This document shows positions 1 to 9,799 of a DNA stretch of 64,000 bases, piece by piece. This DNA comes from Nemertoderma westbladi (taxonomy: Eukaryota; Xenacoelomorpha; Nemertodermatida; Nemertodermatidae): assembly GCA_032718475.1 (NCBI GenBank), contig JAUCBJ010003501.1, forward strand, positions 1 to 64,000, written 5' to 3'. Under the pieces are notes generated by a model. It ran no database searches, had not been told where the DNA came from, and saw only the letters and a list, made by a program, of their open reading frames with translations. A program made the translations under genes and the position numbers. Positions within the stretch are counted from its first letter, which is position 1. Every line of letters begins with the position of its first letter.

Positions 1-3000
1 AAATTTATTACTTAGACTTACCTTTTTCGGCGGACAAAATGTCCTATATTTTTCGTAATTTATGGGATAGCCTATTTCGTGCAATACTTACCGGAACCTG
101 TAGTTACTGTATGGTTTGGTGCAATTTTTCTTGTGGTAGTTGGGTTGGGTTTATGTAGCACTAAAATCGATTTGGTATTTTGTTTTGTGTTTTTTGATGG
201 GCCTAGTGCCTGAGTACTAACAGTGGCCCAAGTGGCCCTAAATGCTAGGTAGTATCTGAGGGAATAGACCCCATGTCCTATTTTATTGTTTTAATATGAA
301 TATTACAATCCCTCTAAAGTCGTAGTTGTCAACATCATATAATTATATATTTAAAGGGGTATTTCCTGACATCTGCGCAATTTTGTTTAAAAATCTGATC
401 ATATATCTGTACATACCGGTAGGTGCTAATTGGGGTTGGTTGCATTCAGTTGGGAAATCATGTTTATGCATTTGGGGCTGATGGTAACATACATTGGGGG
501 TGGGTGGTTTCAACTCTGTTCGGTGGTACGGTAGGATTTCTAATTTATTGGTCATTATCTTAATTTAGTGGTGCAGTTTTGTTAGGGTAGAGGTGGGGTT
601 CGTGGCACACTGCTGATGAGGAGAACCACGAATCCCAGGGTTCAGTGTTTAAATCTCCGAAACCCTTTTATTTTTATAAAATTTATTACTTAGACTTACC
701 TTTTTCGGCGGACAAAATGTCCTATATTTTTCGTAATTTATGGGATAGCCTATTTCGTGCAATACTTACCGGAACCTGTAGTTACTGTATGGTTTGGTGC
801 AATTTTTCTTGTGGTAGTTGGGTTGGGTTTATGTAGCACTAAAATCGATTTGGTATTTTGTTTTGTGTTTTTTGATGGGCCTAGTGCCTGAGTACTAACA
901 GTGGCCCAAGTGGCCCTAAATGCTAGGTAGTATCTGAGGGAATAGACCCCATGTCCTATTTTATTGTTTTAATATGAATATTACAATCCCTCTAAAGTCG
1001 TAGTTGTCAACATCATATAATTATATATTTAAAGGGGTATTTCCTGACATCTGCGCAATTTTGTTTAAAAATCTGATCATATATCTGTACATACCGGTAG
1101 GTGCTAATTGGGGTTGGTTGCATTCAGTTGGGAAATCATGTTTATGCATTTGGGGCTGATGGTAACATACATTGGGGGTGGGTGGTTTCAACTCTGTTCG
1201 GTGGTACGGTAGGATTTCTAATTTATTGGTCATTATCTTAATTTAGTGGTGCAGTTTTGTTAGGGTAGAGGTGGGGTTCGTGGCACACTGCTGATGAGGA
1301 GAACCACGAATCCCAGGGTTCAGTGTTTAAATCTCCGAAACCCTTTTATTTTTATAAAATTTATTACTTAGACTTACCTTTTTCGGCGGACAAAATGTCC
1401 TATATTTTTCGTAATTTATGGGATAGCCTATTTCGTGCAATACTTACCGGAACCTGTAGTTACTGTATGGTTTGGTGCAATTTTTCTTGTGGTAGTTGGG
1501 TTGGGTTTATGTAGCACTAAAATCGATTTGGTATTTTGTTTTGTGTTTTTTGATGGGCCTAGTGCCTGAGTACTAACAGTGGCCCAAGTGGCCCTAAATG
1601 CTAGGTAGTATCTGAGGGAATAGACCCCATGTCCTATTTTATTGTTTTAATATGAATATTACAATCCCTCTAAAGTCGTAGTTGTCAACATCATATAATT
1701 ATATATTTAAAGGGGTATTTCCTGACATCTGCGCAATTTTGTTTAAAAATCTGATCATATATCTGTACATACCGGTAGGTGCTAATTGGGGTTGGTTGCA
1801 TTCAGTTGGGAAATCATGTTTATGCATTTGGGGCTGATGGTAACATACATTGGGGGTGGGTGGTTTCAACTCTGTTCGGTGGTACGGTAGGATTTCTAAT
1901 TTATTGGTCATTATCTTAATTTAGTGGTGCAGTTTTGTTAGGGTAGAGGTGGGGTTCGTGGCACACTGCTGATGAGGAGAACCACGAATCCCAGGGTTCA
2001 GTGTTTAAATCTCCGAAACCCTTTTATTTTTATAAAATTTATTACTTAGACTTACCTTTTTCGGCGGACAAAATGTCCTATATTTTTCGTAATTTATGGG
2101 ATAGCCTATTTCGTGCAATACTTACCGGAACCTGTAGTTACTGTATGGTTTGGTGCAATTTTTCTTGTGGTAGTTGGGTTGGGTTTATGTAGCACTAAAA
2201 TCGATTTGGTATTTTGTTTTGTGTTTTTTGATGGGCCTAGTGCCTGAGTACTAACAGTGGCCCAAGTGGCCCTAAATGCTAGGTAGTATCTGAGGGAATA
2301 GACCCCATGTCCTATTTTATTGTTTTAATATGAATATTACAATCCCTCTAAAGTCGTAGTTGTCAACATCATATAATTATATATTTAAAGGGGTATTTCC
2401 TGACATCTGCGCAATTTTGTTTAAAAATCTGATCATATATCTGTACATACCGGTAGGTGCTAATTGGGGTTGGTTGCATTCAGTTGGGAAATCATGTTTA
2501 TGCATTTGGGGCTGATGGTAACATACATTGGGGGTGGGTGGTTTCAACTCTGTTCGGTGGTACGGTAGGATTTCTAATTTATTGGTCATTATCTTAATTT
2601 AGTGGTGCAGTTTTGTTAGGGTAGAGGTGGGGTTCGTGGCACACTGCTGATGAGGAGAACCACGAATCCCAGGGTTCAGTGTTTAAATCTCCGAAACCCT
2701 TTTATTTTTATAAAATTTATTACTTAGACTTACCTTTTTCGGCGGACAAAATGTCCTATATTTTTCGTAATTTATGGGATAGCCTATTTCGTGCAATACT
2801 TACCGGAACCTGTAGTTACTGTATGGTTTGGTGCAATTTTTCTTGTGGTAGTTGGGTTGGGTTTATGTAGCACTAAAATCGATTTGGTATTTTGTTTTGT
2901 GTTTTTTGATGGGCCTAGTGCCTGAGTACTAACAGTGGCCCAAGTGGCCCTAAATGCTAGGTAGTATCTGAGGGAATAGACCCCATGTCCTATTTTATTG

Positions 3001-3063
3001 TTTTAATATGAATATTACAATCCCTCTAAAGTCGTAGTTGTCAACATCTGATAATTATATATT
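1..3063. repeat. 678-bp tandem repeat, about 4.5 units
   Basis: The sequence at 1 recurs at 679, 1357, 2035 and 2713, so the period is 678 bp. The stretches compared look identical between units; the short reading frames in each unit translate identically in all four complete copies. The array starts mid-unit at the window edge and so continues upstream. The last unit is partial and diverges at about 3048-3063, where LINE-A copy 1 begins. The unit contains a tRNA-promoter-like stretch (an A-box-like string near 571 and a GGTTCA string near 640) and a hammerhead-like core. Its short ORFs (63 and 70 codons) are not convincing genes. Near-zero divergence implies recent amplification, strong homogenisation or an assembly duplication. 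Confidence 0.95.
595..665 (+). other. Hammerhead-ribozyme-like motif in each 678-bp unit
   Basis: CTGATGA at 613-619 is followed directly by GGAGA (620-624). TCTCC (654-658) is followed directly by GAAA (659-662). GGAGA and TCTCC are perfectly complementary, which gives a five-pair helix II with a 29-nt loop. GGG at 596-598 can pair with CCC at 663-665, with T599 opposite A662, as a helix III; the cleavage triplet would be GTT ending at 600. Helix I is weak: C601-G612 and G602-T611 only. A competing 11-bp hairpin (595-605 with 626-636, one G-U pair) uses the same bases. Equivalent motifs lie at 1273-1343, 1951-2021 and 2629-2699. The core matches are exact, but the weak helix I and the tRNA-like context make chance or a decayed SINE real alternatives. 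Confidence 0.35.
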
Positions 3064-3850
3064 TCTAGACTTTGCTGATGACTTAGGAGTACTCTCAGAA
3101 TCATTAGAGGGAGCCCAGCAGCTCCTCAGCTCATTAGAACATGCTGCTTCTAGTGTTGGTCTTTTTATTAACTCCAGAAAGACCAAAATTCTGACAGTTA
3201 ACTTTGAAAGTCCTCAGCAAGTCTCTGATCGTCTGAGCATAAGCTCAAAGGATGGTATACTTGAGCATGTGGACGACTTCTGTTACCTGGGATCATGGAT
3301 CCGGAAGTCAGGTGAGGACCTTCGAATACGTAAGGGAAAGGCATGGGCAGCCTTGAATAGGCTTTCCAGGATTTGGAAGTCACCTAGAATTAATCGGAAA
3401 CTTAAGGTCCGATTATTTAGAGCAGCAGTAGTTCCAGTACTCCTCTACGGGAGTCCATGCTGGGCTCTAACTGCTGAGGACACCAAATCTCTGGATGGCA
3501 CATTCACAAGAATGCTACGCCGGGTACATTGTGTCAAGTACAATGCACACATCTCCAACCAGACACTATATAACATTGGAGGTGTCTCATTGGTTCCCCC
3601 AAGCTTGACACTAGAACAAAATCGCCTCCGCTTTGCAGGACATTGCTTTCGCCGTGAGGACCAGCCAGTGCATAATCTTGTACTTTGGCAGCCTCATGGA
3701 GTGAATAAGCATGGTGGACAGCCCATGACTTTCTTGAGACGCATCTTAAAGGACACTGGCCTTAAAGATGCGGATGATCTAGCAAATGTCATGGGTGATA
3801 GGGAGTTGTGGCGGTGCAATTTTGTTGACAAGCCGGCACAGCATTCTTAA
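3064..3850 (+). pseudogene. LINE-A copy 1: C-terminal reverse transcriptase fragment, 5'-truncated
   Basis: This is the C-terminal part of a non-LTR retrotransposon ORF2, which would copy element RNA into DNA at the target site. The open frame starts at 3038, but its first nine or so codons belong to the 678-bp repeat. LINE homology starts at about 3064, just before FADD, the RT catalytic box C. Downstream come the thumb region (YLGSWIRKSGEDLRIRKGKAW), the LYGSPCWALT segment and a C-terminal LRFAGHCFRRED tract ending in ELWR. The endonuclease and most of the RT are missing, so it cannot function. The frame from 3064 to the stop is otherwise intact, unlike copies 2 and 3, so this copy looks young. 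The clade is uncertain, perhaps RTE-like because of the C-terminal tract. Confidence 0.85.
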
Positions 3851-3889
3851 AAATGCAGCTGCAATACAGCATGCCGATCCTAGTAGTAG
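3851..3889 (+). other. LINE-A 3' terminal region
   Basis: After the stop, copy 1 shares the string CATGCCGATCCTAGTAG with copy 2 (reverse complement near 16618-16640), and the two then diverge. That marks the common 3' end of the family. Copy 1 adds another TAG, as expected of a LINE ending in a short simple repeat instead of poly(A). Confidence 0.7.
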
Positions 3890-4245
3890 TTGCCTTTGGC
3901 ATATTGTCTCAAACGTTTGAGCCATGCCAACTTACGGCAAGCATCCATCCATGATCGTGTAAGGTTCTGGTTGACGTAAGTATTAGTGACGTCATCAGGT
4001 AAGGTATATGTATTATGTGGATACTTGTTAGGACATGGTAGGCCCGTGGGCCTGCCGGTAAGTGTCTCCCTTTTGCAGTGGGTTTGTCTGGGTCCACAAG
4101 TACTTTCTTAGTTTCTACTGTCTTACCTTGTTTGTCAGCACTCTTTGAGTTGACCTGTAATAGTGGTTTGACCTCTATGGGATTATCTCTAGCTACTAAT
4201 TTAGGTAGGACAGTTACACCCATAGAGAATTGCGACCGGTATATT
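3890..4245. other. Unassigned stretch with one doubtful minus-strand ORF
   Basis: A 104-codon minus-strand frame (4223-3909) covers most of this interval. Its first half has a coding-like, lysine- and proline-rich composition, but I recognise no domain. No splice sites tie it to the candidate exons at 6635-6781. It could be an element fragment or chance. Confidence 0.3.
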
Positions 4246-4400
4246 TATAGTTTATGATTGGTGTTATGGGTGAATGAGTGGTTTCATATTATTATAATAT
4301 TTTGTTGGGCACAGCTTTTGCAAAGTCGTTCGCAAAGCCAATAAATTATTATAATATTATAAAACCACTCATGTACCCATAGCACCAATCATAAACTATA
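4246..4400. repeat. Foldback (inverted-repeat) element
   Basis: The left arm (4246-4302) starts TATAGTTTATGATTGG. The right arm (about 4341-4400) ends CCAATCATAAACTATA. The arms match over roughly 55 bp with a few mismatches, around a ~38-bp centre. The inner arms are AT-rich. This is a MITE-like or foldback hairpin without coding capacity, lying directly upstream of LINE-C. It could be a separate insertion or part of LINE-C's 5' region. Confidence 0.85.
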
Positions 4401-4619
4401 ATGTAATAATAGTATATATAGATTTTAAATGGCGAAAAAGAGCAGTAGCATAACTAGTGTTGCTCTATTTTGCCGTTGTGGTGCGTAGATAGGAAGAGAA
4501 AGGTTCATGCCATCATAAAAAGTACAGTAAAAACTGTCTGACTGATTTGAATCTGACTGATTGATTTTGATATTATGATATGGTCTACTGCTGTACTGGT
4601 TTAGTTGGTTAATATCATA

Positions 4620-5183
4620 ATGTCACTAAGATTAGATTCGTCACTACAACAAGACCCATCCGACGGACCCGATCCATCTGTCCTTCATTTGTTGACGCTC
4701 CCGGTCCTCAAGAAAGAACTCGGTAAGCTAAATCTAAAAACTAGTGGTACGAAAGCGCAAGTTATAAAACGTTTACAACAGAATATCGTATCGCGCCGCA
4801 AATCAGCGCCATACCAAATACCGGTATCCCCACCACATCGTCTCTCTGGTAGCGATAACCTTGAAAACACCACTACCAGAGAAGAACGGAATGAAGAAAC
4901 CATGAGTGTAGACGATAACGACGACGACATCCACATACACATCCCATCCTCAAAGAGTAATGAAGACTTAACGAGGGTCGTGACACAAGCAATATCTCGA
5001 ATTAACACACTTGAAATGCAATTAGCCCAAATCCATCAACTTCGACGAGAGGATGCGATCAAACTTAACGGACTTCAAGAACAATTAGATCACTTTATTA
5101 AGACAACAAGGTTTATTAACACTCAGGTAGACAGTACGGCAAACAGAATTACCACCTCAACCAGTAATAGGAACAAATTCTGA
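4620..5183 (+). CDS. SAP-domain, coiled-coil ORF1-like protein of LINE-C
   Basis: This is a 187-codon frame from the ATG at 4620; a TTG five codons upstream is an unlikely start. Residues about 25-56 match a SAP motif: LTLPVLKKELGKLNL, then TSGTKAQVIKRL. SAP domains bind AT-rich DNA in chromatin proteins. Next comes a basic and polar linker, an acidic run rich in Asp (near residues 95-105) and a predicted coiled coil at about 115-165 with heptad-like Leu and Ile spacing. Acidic linkers and coiled coils are common in LINE ORF1 proteins, which coat the element RNA. The position just upstream of an ORF2 tail in the same element supports the ORF1 role. The C-terminus is probably cut by the deletion that joins the two ORFs, so the last residues may not be original. 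A host SAP gene is the less likely alternative. Confidence 0.6.
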   Translation: MSLRLDSSLQQDPSDGPDPSVLHLLTLPVLKKELGKLNLKTSGTKAQVIKRLQQNIVSRRKSAPYQIPVSPPHRLSGSDNLENTTTREERNEETMSVDDNDDDIHIHIPSSKSNEDLTRVVTQAISRINTLEMQLAQIHQLRREDAIKLNGLQEQLDHFIKTTRFINTQVDSTANRITTSTSNRNKF

Positions 5184-5880
5184 ACAAATAGAACTAAATG
5201 TTGGAACTGCAATACCGATAAGCCAATCAAAATCAGTAAAGTACTTAGGAGTAGAAATAGATAACAAATTACAATGGAAGAATTATATAGATAATATATT
5301 ACAAAAGATGACCTTGAGCATTTCTAGTTTACGCAGTATTAAGGGGCAATTAACTAATAGAACCAAATTAAATATATACAAAGCTCTAACATTACCATAT
5401 CATAACTACTGTAGTCAATTACTGGTATCATTGCATGGAAAACATGGTTACAAAGACATACTGTATAAATTTGAAAAGGTACAAAATTATGCACTTCGCT
5501 TAATATTTGGAAAAAAAATAAGGGACACGACAGGTACAGAACTTCGACAAAAAGCTAAGGTCCCATTATTATCTGCCCAACGAGAATATTTCGCTTTAAT
5601 TTATTTTTACAAATACATACATAACATATCTAAGCCCTACCAAAATTTAAACTTACCCTTTCATTCAAACAAAAATCAGAAAATTAACCAACGCACTAAC
5701 AATATAGTCATACCTAAAACGAAAAACAAACACGGCCATGACAGCCTCATAGTATCTCTCATAAAATTATGGAATAAGCTACCGTTAAATGTATCGGGTG
5801 CTGCTTCATTATTAATATTCAAGGCGAAATTATGGAAAATATACCAAACTAAATATGCAAGGGAAGAGGTAACTTAACGG
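5140..5880 (+). pseudogene. LINE-C ORF2 tail (RT thumb and C-terminal region)
   Basis: From about 5140 a frame different from ORF1 reads through VKYLGVEIDNKLQW, the typical post-catalytic RT segment of CR1/L2-like LINEs. It continues through the ATG at 5308 to the stop at 5877. Later landmarks are LYKFEKVQNYALRLIFG and LWNKLPLNVSGAASLLIFK, which match the usual 'WN.LP..I....S...FK' ending. The (F/Y)xDD box and all upstream RT and endonuclease domains are absent. The fragment is about 245 codons and open, so the deletion is probably recent compared with the decay of the neighbouring LINEs. Confidence 0.8.
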
Positions 5881-6150
5881 ATAGATGCTAATATAAATAT
5901 AAATTTACATATGTTTTATTCAGTTATTATAATTTGTTTGTGCTATAATTGGTTAGCTTGAATTTAAGTATATTACTTTATAGTAGCTTACATACTGTAC
6001 GTACAGGTGCTGCGAAGCAACACCTTGGCCCTACGACGCTTATTCATTTTGATTATCAGTCTACTCTTAATGTAGACTGCCTCATGTGTTATTTATCATA
6101 ACTATGAGTTTTAATGAATAAAAGAGATAAACTTAACTTAACTTAAACTT

Positions 6151-6634
6151 AATATTCTTTATTTGTAATCTTTTCCCATAATTTTCCCTTTCAATAATGA
6201 GATTGAACTAAACTTAAAACATAATTAGTTTAATCTCCAATTTTCACTTCATTTTTAACTTCATATTGCACCAGTTACACCACAATTGTACTTCAACCTT
6301 ATAATGATTTATTTGTTGGTATTGTTAGAAAGCCGGCCATTCAAAGATATACGTAAAACCATATCATATGGTCGTATCACAATGGTCAAACACTATTGTG
6401 ACTGCAGTGGTATGATACTGTGACACCGGTACAAATACACCGGAATCGATATAGGCATAATATATTCGTAATCAAAATGAAATCGTTTTCATTATCAGAA
6501 GACTCCAATTATCGGAAGAATCATCCAGACTTTCCAACTTGTTTTATTAGAACCTTTAATGAATTAATTAATTAATTGATAAGAAATAAACTAAATAATT
6601 ATATAATAATCTAAATACATTTAATCATAACTAC
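6151..6634. other. AT-rich intronic DNA with a scrap of element X
   Basis: No gene is seen. Positions 6262-6345 align with the middle of element X copies A (about 16185-16265) and B (about 24540-24625), so they are a third, short copy in the same orientation as A. A short (ATTA)n run lies at about 6559-6578. Confidence 0.6.
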
Positions 6635-6781
6635 CTTGTTTCATCACCAACCAATGTAACTTGTCTAACAGCTGGGGTCGTAGTTGTGTCACATGTTATG
6701 GTGAGAGCCTTGCTGGTTGCTTTGTGGCAATCGTGATCGACAGTGCACCATGGACAGAGTGAAGGTTCTTGGAATTCAAAG
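6635..6781 (-). CDS. Candidate internal exon of a discoidin-like gene (downstream exon)
   Basis: Read on the minus strand, the acceptor TTCACATTACAG ends at 6782 and the donor AAG|GTAG begins at 6634. The 147-nt exon is open and starts and ends in phase 2. It encodes FEFQEPSLCPWCTVDHDC and then a Thr-rich stretch ending VTLVGDET. Its 5' phase fits the 3' phase of the exon at 12014-12197. Joined, the protein runs from a WIKIYF strand of a galactose-binding-like fold into this Cys-containing segment. The intervening intron would be 5.2 kb and holds the Gypsy remnant. The exon call rests on splice signals, phase and open frame. Transcript evidence is lacking, and I did not find the next downstream exon. 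Confidence 0.5.
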
Positions 6782-7089
6782 CTGTAATGTGAAGTGATGA
6801 CATTGTTATATGTTAATTTGATACAGTATCATCTAATAAGGGGGGGGCCGCTTAGAGAAATCTCTTTTAGATATCGTAGAATATTTGGCTGCCAATCTGT
6901 CTGTCAAACTGTAAAACAGACAAGACATACAGACAACCAACCGACTGACAGAATACATTCCACCAAATATTAGAACTGACATCGGAAATGAAATCAGCAG
7001 CCCCGAAAACCCCCGTAAATATAATTTTAGCTCGGTGGTGTACCGCCTTCTTGTCAGACACTATTTACCAACCAGACCCAGTTCAGGTA
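6782..7089. other. Intronic stretch, no gene seen
   Basis: It includes an eight-G run near 6841. Two short frames on opposite strands overlap each other here and look like chance. Confidence 0.5.
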
Positions 7090-7209
7090 GTTTTGGGAAG
7101 CAGGACAATACGGTCGCGGACAATTCGTCGCATTAATTTACTGTTTGGAGACATAACTGCCCGGGATCAAATTGACTGGATACTGACTAGGACAATTTGG
7201 TCCCAAAAC
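7090..7209. repeat. Small palindromic (MITE-like) repeat
   Basis: The ends are perfect 9-bp inverted repeats, GTTTTGGGA (7090-7098) and TCCCAAAAC (7201-7209). Inside are several degenerate copies of GGACAATTCGGTCC and its complement. The same motif builds the array at 10966-11301 on the other side of the Gypsy remnant, so the two may be related or once contiguous. Confidence 0.6.
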
Positions 7210-7224
7210 ATGCATATTAATGTG

Positions 7225-7260
7225 GAGATATGATGAATGAGTCTAACAGATATAGAATAT
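7225..7260. repeat. 36-bp direct repeat, left copy
   Basis: It begins GAGATATGATGAATGAGTC and matches 10772-10807 with one difference. It brackets the Gypsy remnant with the right copy. It is far longer than a normal 4-6 bp target duplication, so an LTR remnant is the better reading. Confidence 0.8.
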
Positions 7261-7509
7261 CGGGGACTATAATCTCATTTGTTGTTGTCAGTTGTCTCTA
7301 TAGCTGGTCGGGCCTACACCTCAAGCGGGTCGGGTATGTTCGACGTTGTAGGTCGTTGACTCGTTGATGAGTTCGTCCGCCCATTGAATGCACTTGGGTA
7401 TAGGAATGGTGTTAGTGGCGAGAGAGGCTTTGGTAGTGTCCGAAGTAAGTAACGGAAGTTCCTTGTCAGACATCACCTGGATGGGGTTCTAAGTTTGTAT
7501 TCAATCAAT

Positions 7510-7929
7510 TCATTCAATCCCTGTGTGATCCCAGCGCTTCAATGAAGGGTCCTGGACGAGTACGTGGTCTCCCACCATGAGAGGGGGAAGCAATTGTGAG
7601 GCCACACAGTTGCGCATGAGTGGTTCCTTAGCGAGGTTGGAATGCATGGTGATGCTTGGCTTGCGGGAAGCTACTGTAGTTCTGACGTCATTGGTCACTC
7701 TTGGCCAGTAGACAGTCTGGTGGGCAAGACAAAGAGTTTTCTCTAGCCCCTGGTTGGTGGGATGTGACCACGCCGATATATCCCGGTGGTCTGCCCGCGG
7801 GATTACAAGTCGATGTCCATAAAGGACTAGATCGTGGTCAGTTGTGAGTTCCTCACGGATTCCCCAGTAGGGTTGGATTCCCAGCAGCTGGCAAGACTTC
7901 TGTGGGAACTCAGTGCCATGACCAAGCAC
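7510..7929 (-). pseudogene. Gypsy integrase with the catalytic core missing
   Basis: Minus-strand residues show the N-terminal zinc-binding region, with a degenerate H-H set around GLEKTLCLAHQTVYWPRV and SRKPS where C-x2-C should be. The frame passes KEPL and then goes straight to LPPLMVGDHVLVQDP and RWDHTG, which belong to the C-terminal GPY-like tail. The whole D,D-35-E core, normally about 150 residues, is absent. This internal deletion removes integration activity. Confidence 0.7.
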
Positions 7930-7934
7930 ATATA

Positions 7935-8657
7935 GTTCACCATTTCACTGTCGTTGGTAACGTCATTCGGCGATGGGTCGTCGACTGTGGAATGGGATAA
8001 GGTGTCCAGAATCCTGTGATCCTTCCCTTTCTTCCAAAACATTGTGATGGTGAAGGTATAGAGTTTCAACTTCAGCTGCTGGATTCTCATGTTGTGCATG
8101 GCGTCGAGTGTCTGGTGATCTAGGATTGACTCCAGCGGTTGGTGATCTACTACCAGAGTAAAGTGTGTACTGGACAAGGTATATGTGACACTTGTGGACT
8201 GCCCAGGCAGGGGCTCCAGCTCCACCATCGCATATCATGTCACCATTTCTGTAATGAAACGGGAGCCACATTCGACGAGCTTCCATACGTCATCATGGTT
8301 CTGTAGAAGAATGTAGCCAAGACCGTTCTTTCTAGAAGTGTCAGTTTTGAGTTTAGTTTCTAAACTCGGGTCGAAGAAGGCGAGGATTGGGGGTGAAATG
8401 AGCACCTTCTTCGTTGCCTTGAACGCCGCCTCATGGTTGCTGTTCCAATCATAGGAGTTTATGGAATGTAGCAGAGGATGGAGCGGAGACATCATTCCGG
8501 AGATGTCAGTTGAGAAGGGGGCGAGTTGTTCTACCAATCCCAGGAAGCTTCGCAAATCTATATTATTAGTTGGCCTTATTAGTTGGGGGTTAGCCCAGAC
8601 CTTCACTGGGTCTGCATGGATCCCATCAGCCCCGACAATGTAGCCAGTGAACTTCAC
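7935..8657 (-). pseudogene. Gypsy RT connection and RNase H domain
   Basis: The frame 8657-8235 begins in the RT thumb (ADGIHADPVKV, LRSFLGLVEQLAPFS). It continues into the RNase H start, ILAFFDPSLETKLKTDTSRKNG, where D-A-S is expected and DTS is present. The frame 8228-7827 carries VVDHQPLESILDH and KKGKDHRILDTLSHS, the usual 'TDHKPL' and 'G..N..AD.LSR' positions. The catalytic set is partly substituted, and one frameshift lies near 8230. The domain would degrade the RNA strand during reverse transcription. Confidence 0.8.
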
Positions 8658-8734
8658 CTACCATTTGGCAAACTGGACTTTGTCAGGGTTGAGGGTTATT
8701 CCAGGTTAGTAGCAGCTGGGAAGAAGCTGTCAGA

Positions 8735-9400
8735 TGCTGGCGAGGTGATCATTTAGATTGTCATCGTAAATTAGAACATCATTGATGACTTTAATGAGTC
8801 CGGGGATCTTGCATAACACATTGTCACCATGATGATTAAGTTCATCCCTGCTCGATATTAGTCCCATGACACTCCTCTTATATTTGTACAGACCCCATGG
8901 TGTTACGAATGTAGTAAGGAGTCGGGATGCAGGTCCGAGTGGAACTTGCCAGTATCTGGCAACTGCGTCGAATACCAACAAATACCTTTGCAGTGCAGTG
9001 GTAGGTATTCCGGTGACTGCCACCCGGGAGCTCGGGGTGGGGTAATAAGGCCACATTACTTGGTTGTTTAGGTGTCAAAGATCAATGCAAACATGTAGTT
9101 TTATAGCGAGAGTGAGTGGATGGGCCTAGTCCATGGGTTCAGTGGCCTGCTCAATAACTCCACGTCGCGCCATAGAGTCGATCTTCTCCTAGAACTTGTC
9201 ATGGAGAGTGAAAGGAATAGGCCATGAACCATTGACGTGGAATGGTGAAGCCCTCTTTTAAGTCGATTCATATCGGTTCCCCCTTTAAAACTCCGAGTAG
9301 TTGGTCGGCATTGTCGAATACATCTGCATACTCGCCAAAGATGTTTTCCCGAATCTTTGGAAGCATCGTTGGTGATGCAGACACCAAAGCGAACGGCTGG
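8735..9400 (-). pseudogene. Gypsy reverse transcriptase, N-terminal and catalytic half
   Basis: Going down the minus strand, the frames give FGEYADVFD near 9340 (the usual pre-RT segment). Then come MARRGVIEQATEP at about 9160 and a stretch that should hold the first catalytic Asp, now FDAVARYWQVPLG (8960-8930 region). After TTFVTPWGLYKY comes INDVLIYDDN at about 8770, where the canonical box is (Y/F)xDD; the first of the paired Asp residues is Asn. At least two frame changes and several stops separate these blocks, so this RT is dead. Confidence 0.75.
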
Positions 9401-9597
9401 GGGAAGTTGTGGTAGAGTAGGTTTAATCCTCATAATGCCATGTAAGAAAGGATAAGGTTGATAAGGGTAAGGCAATTAAACTCGTTATAGAGTTCCCTGC
9501 ATATCGATGCGTGATGGGAAGAATCCGATTATCTCAAGGGAATATAGGAGCTGCGCATAGATATGCAGATGGATACAGGATTAGGTCCCTATGGCGT

Positions 9598-9690
9598 CTG
9601 TCCATCCGCCTGAATATATCCTGATTCAATGGCGGATGTACCGCTGTCCAAGAGGATGTTGCAAATTTTTCGGCAAATCTTGTCGTTGTC
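9598..9690 (-). pseudogene. Gypsy aspartic protease active-site remnant
   Basis: A minus-strand frame reads CNILLDSGTSA. That matches the D(S/T)G active-site loop of retroviral-type aspartic proteases, preceded by the usual hydrophobic strand. It lies between the gag knuckle and RT, as expected. Only this short core is recognisable; flanking frames are broken. Confidence 0.55.
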
Positions 9691-9799
9691 CCGGGCAATT
9701 ACATCCACAGTTATATGTGGGAGAACGCATTTACACCATCCCCTCTGTTATCATGCTGACCCATGGCGTATTCCTAGGTTTGTACTTCTCCCCGGATTT

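Larger units (their letters stand above)
4401..6150 (+). mobile_element. LINE-C: internally deleted non-LTR retrotransposon
   Basis: An ORF1 with a SAP domain (4620-5183) is followed, in another frame and with no intervening endonuclease or RT catalytic core, by the C-terminal tail of a CR1/L2-type ORF2 (about 5140-5877). The 3' end carries AATAAA at about 6117 and short ACTTA repeats (about 6128-6150), which resembles the simple-repeat tail of CR1/L2-like elements. The 5' limit is uncertain; 4401-4619 would be the 5' UTR. The element lacks the enzymes needed to move and would depend on a full-length relative. Confidence 0.75.

Noticed and set aside
343-2870. Repeated 70-codon minus-strand and 63-codon plus-strand ORFs
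   Set aside because: They recur only because the 678-bp unit repeats. They have no domain, and identical copies give no test of codon selection.
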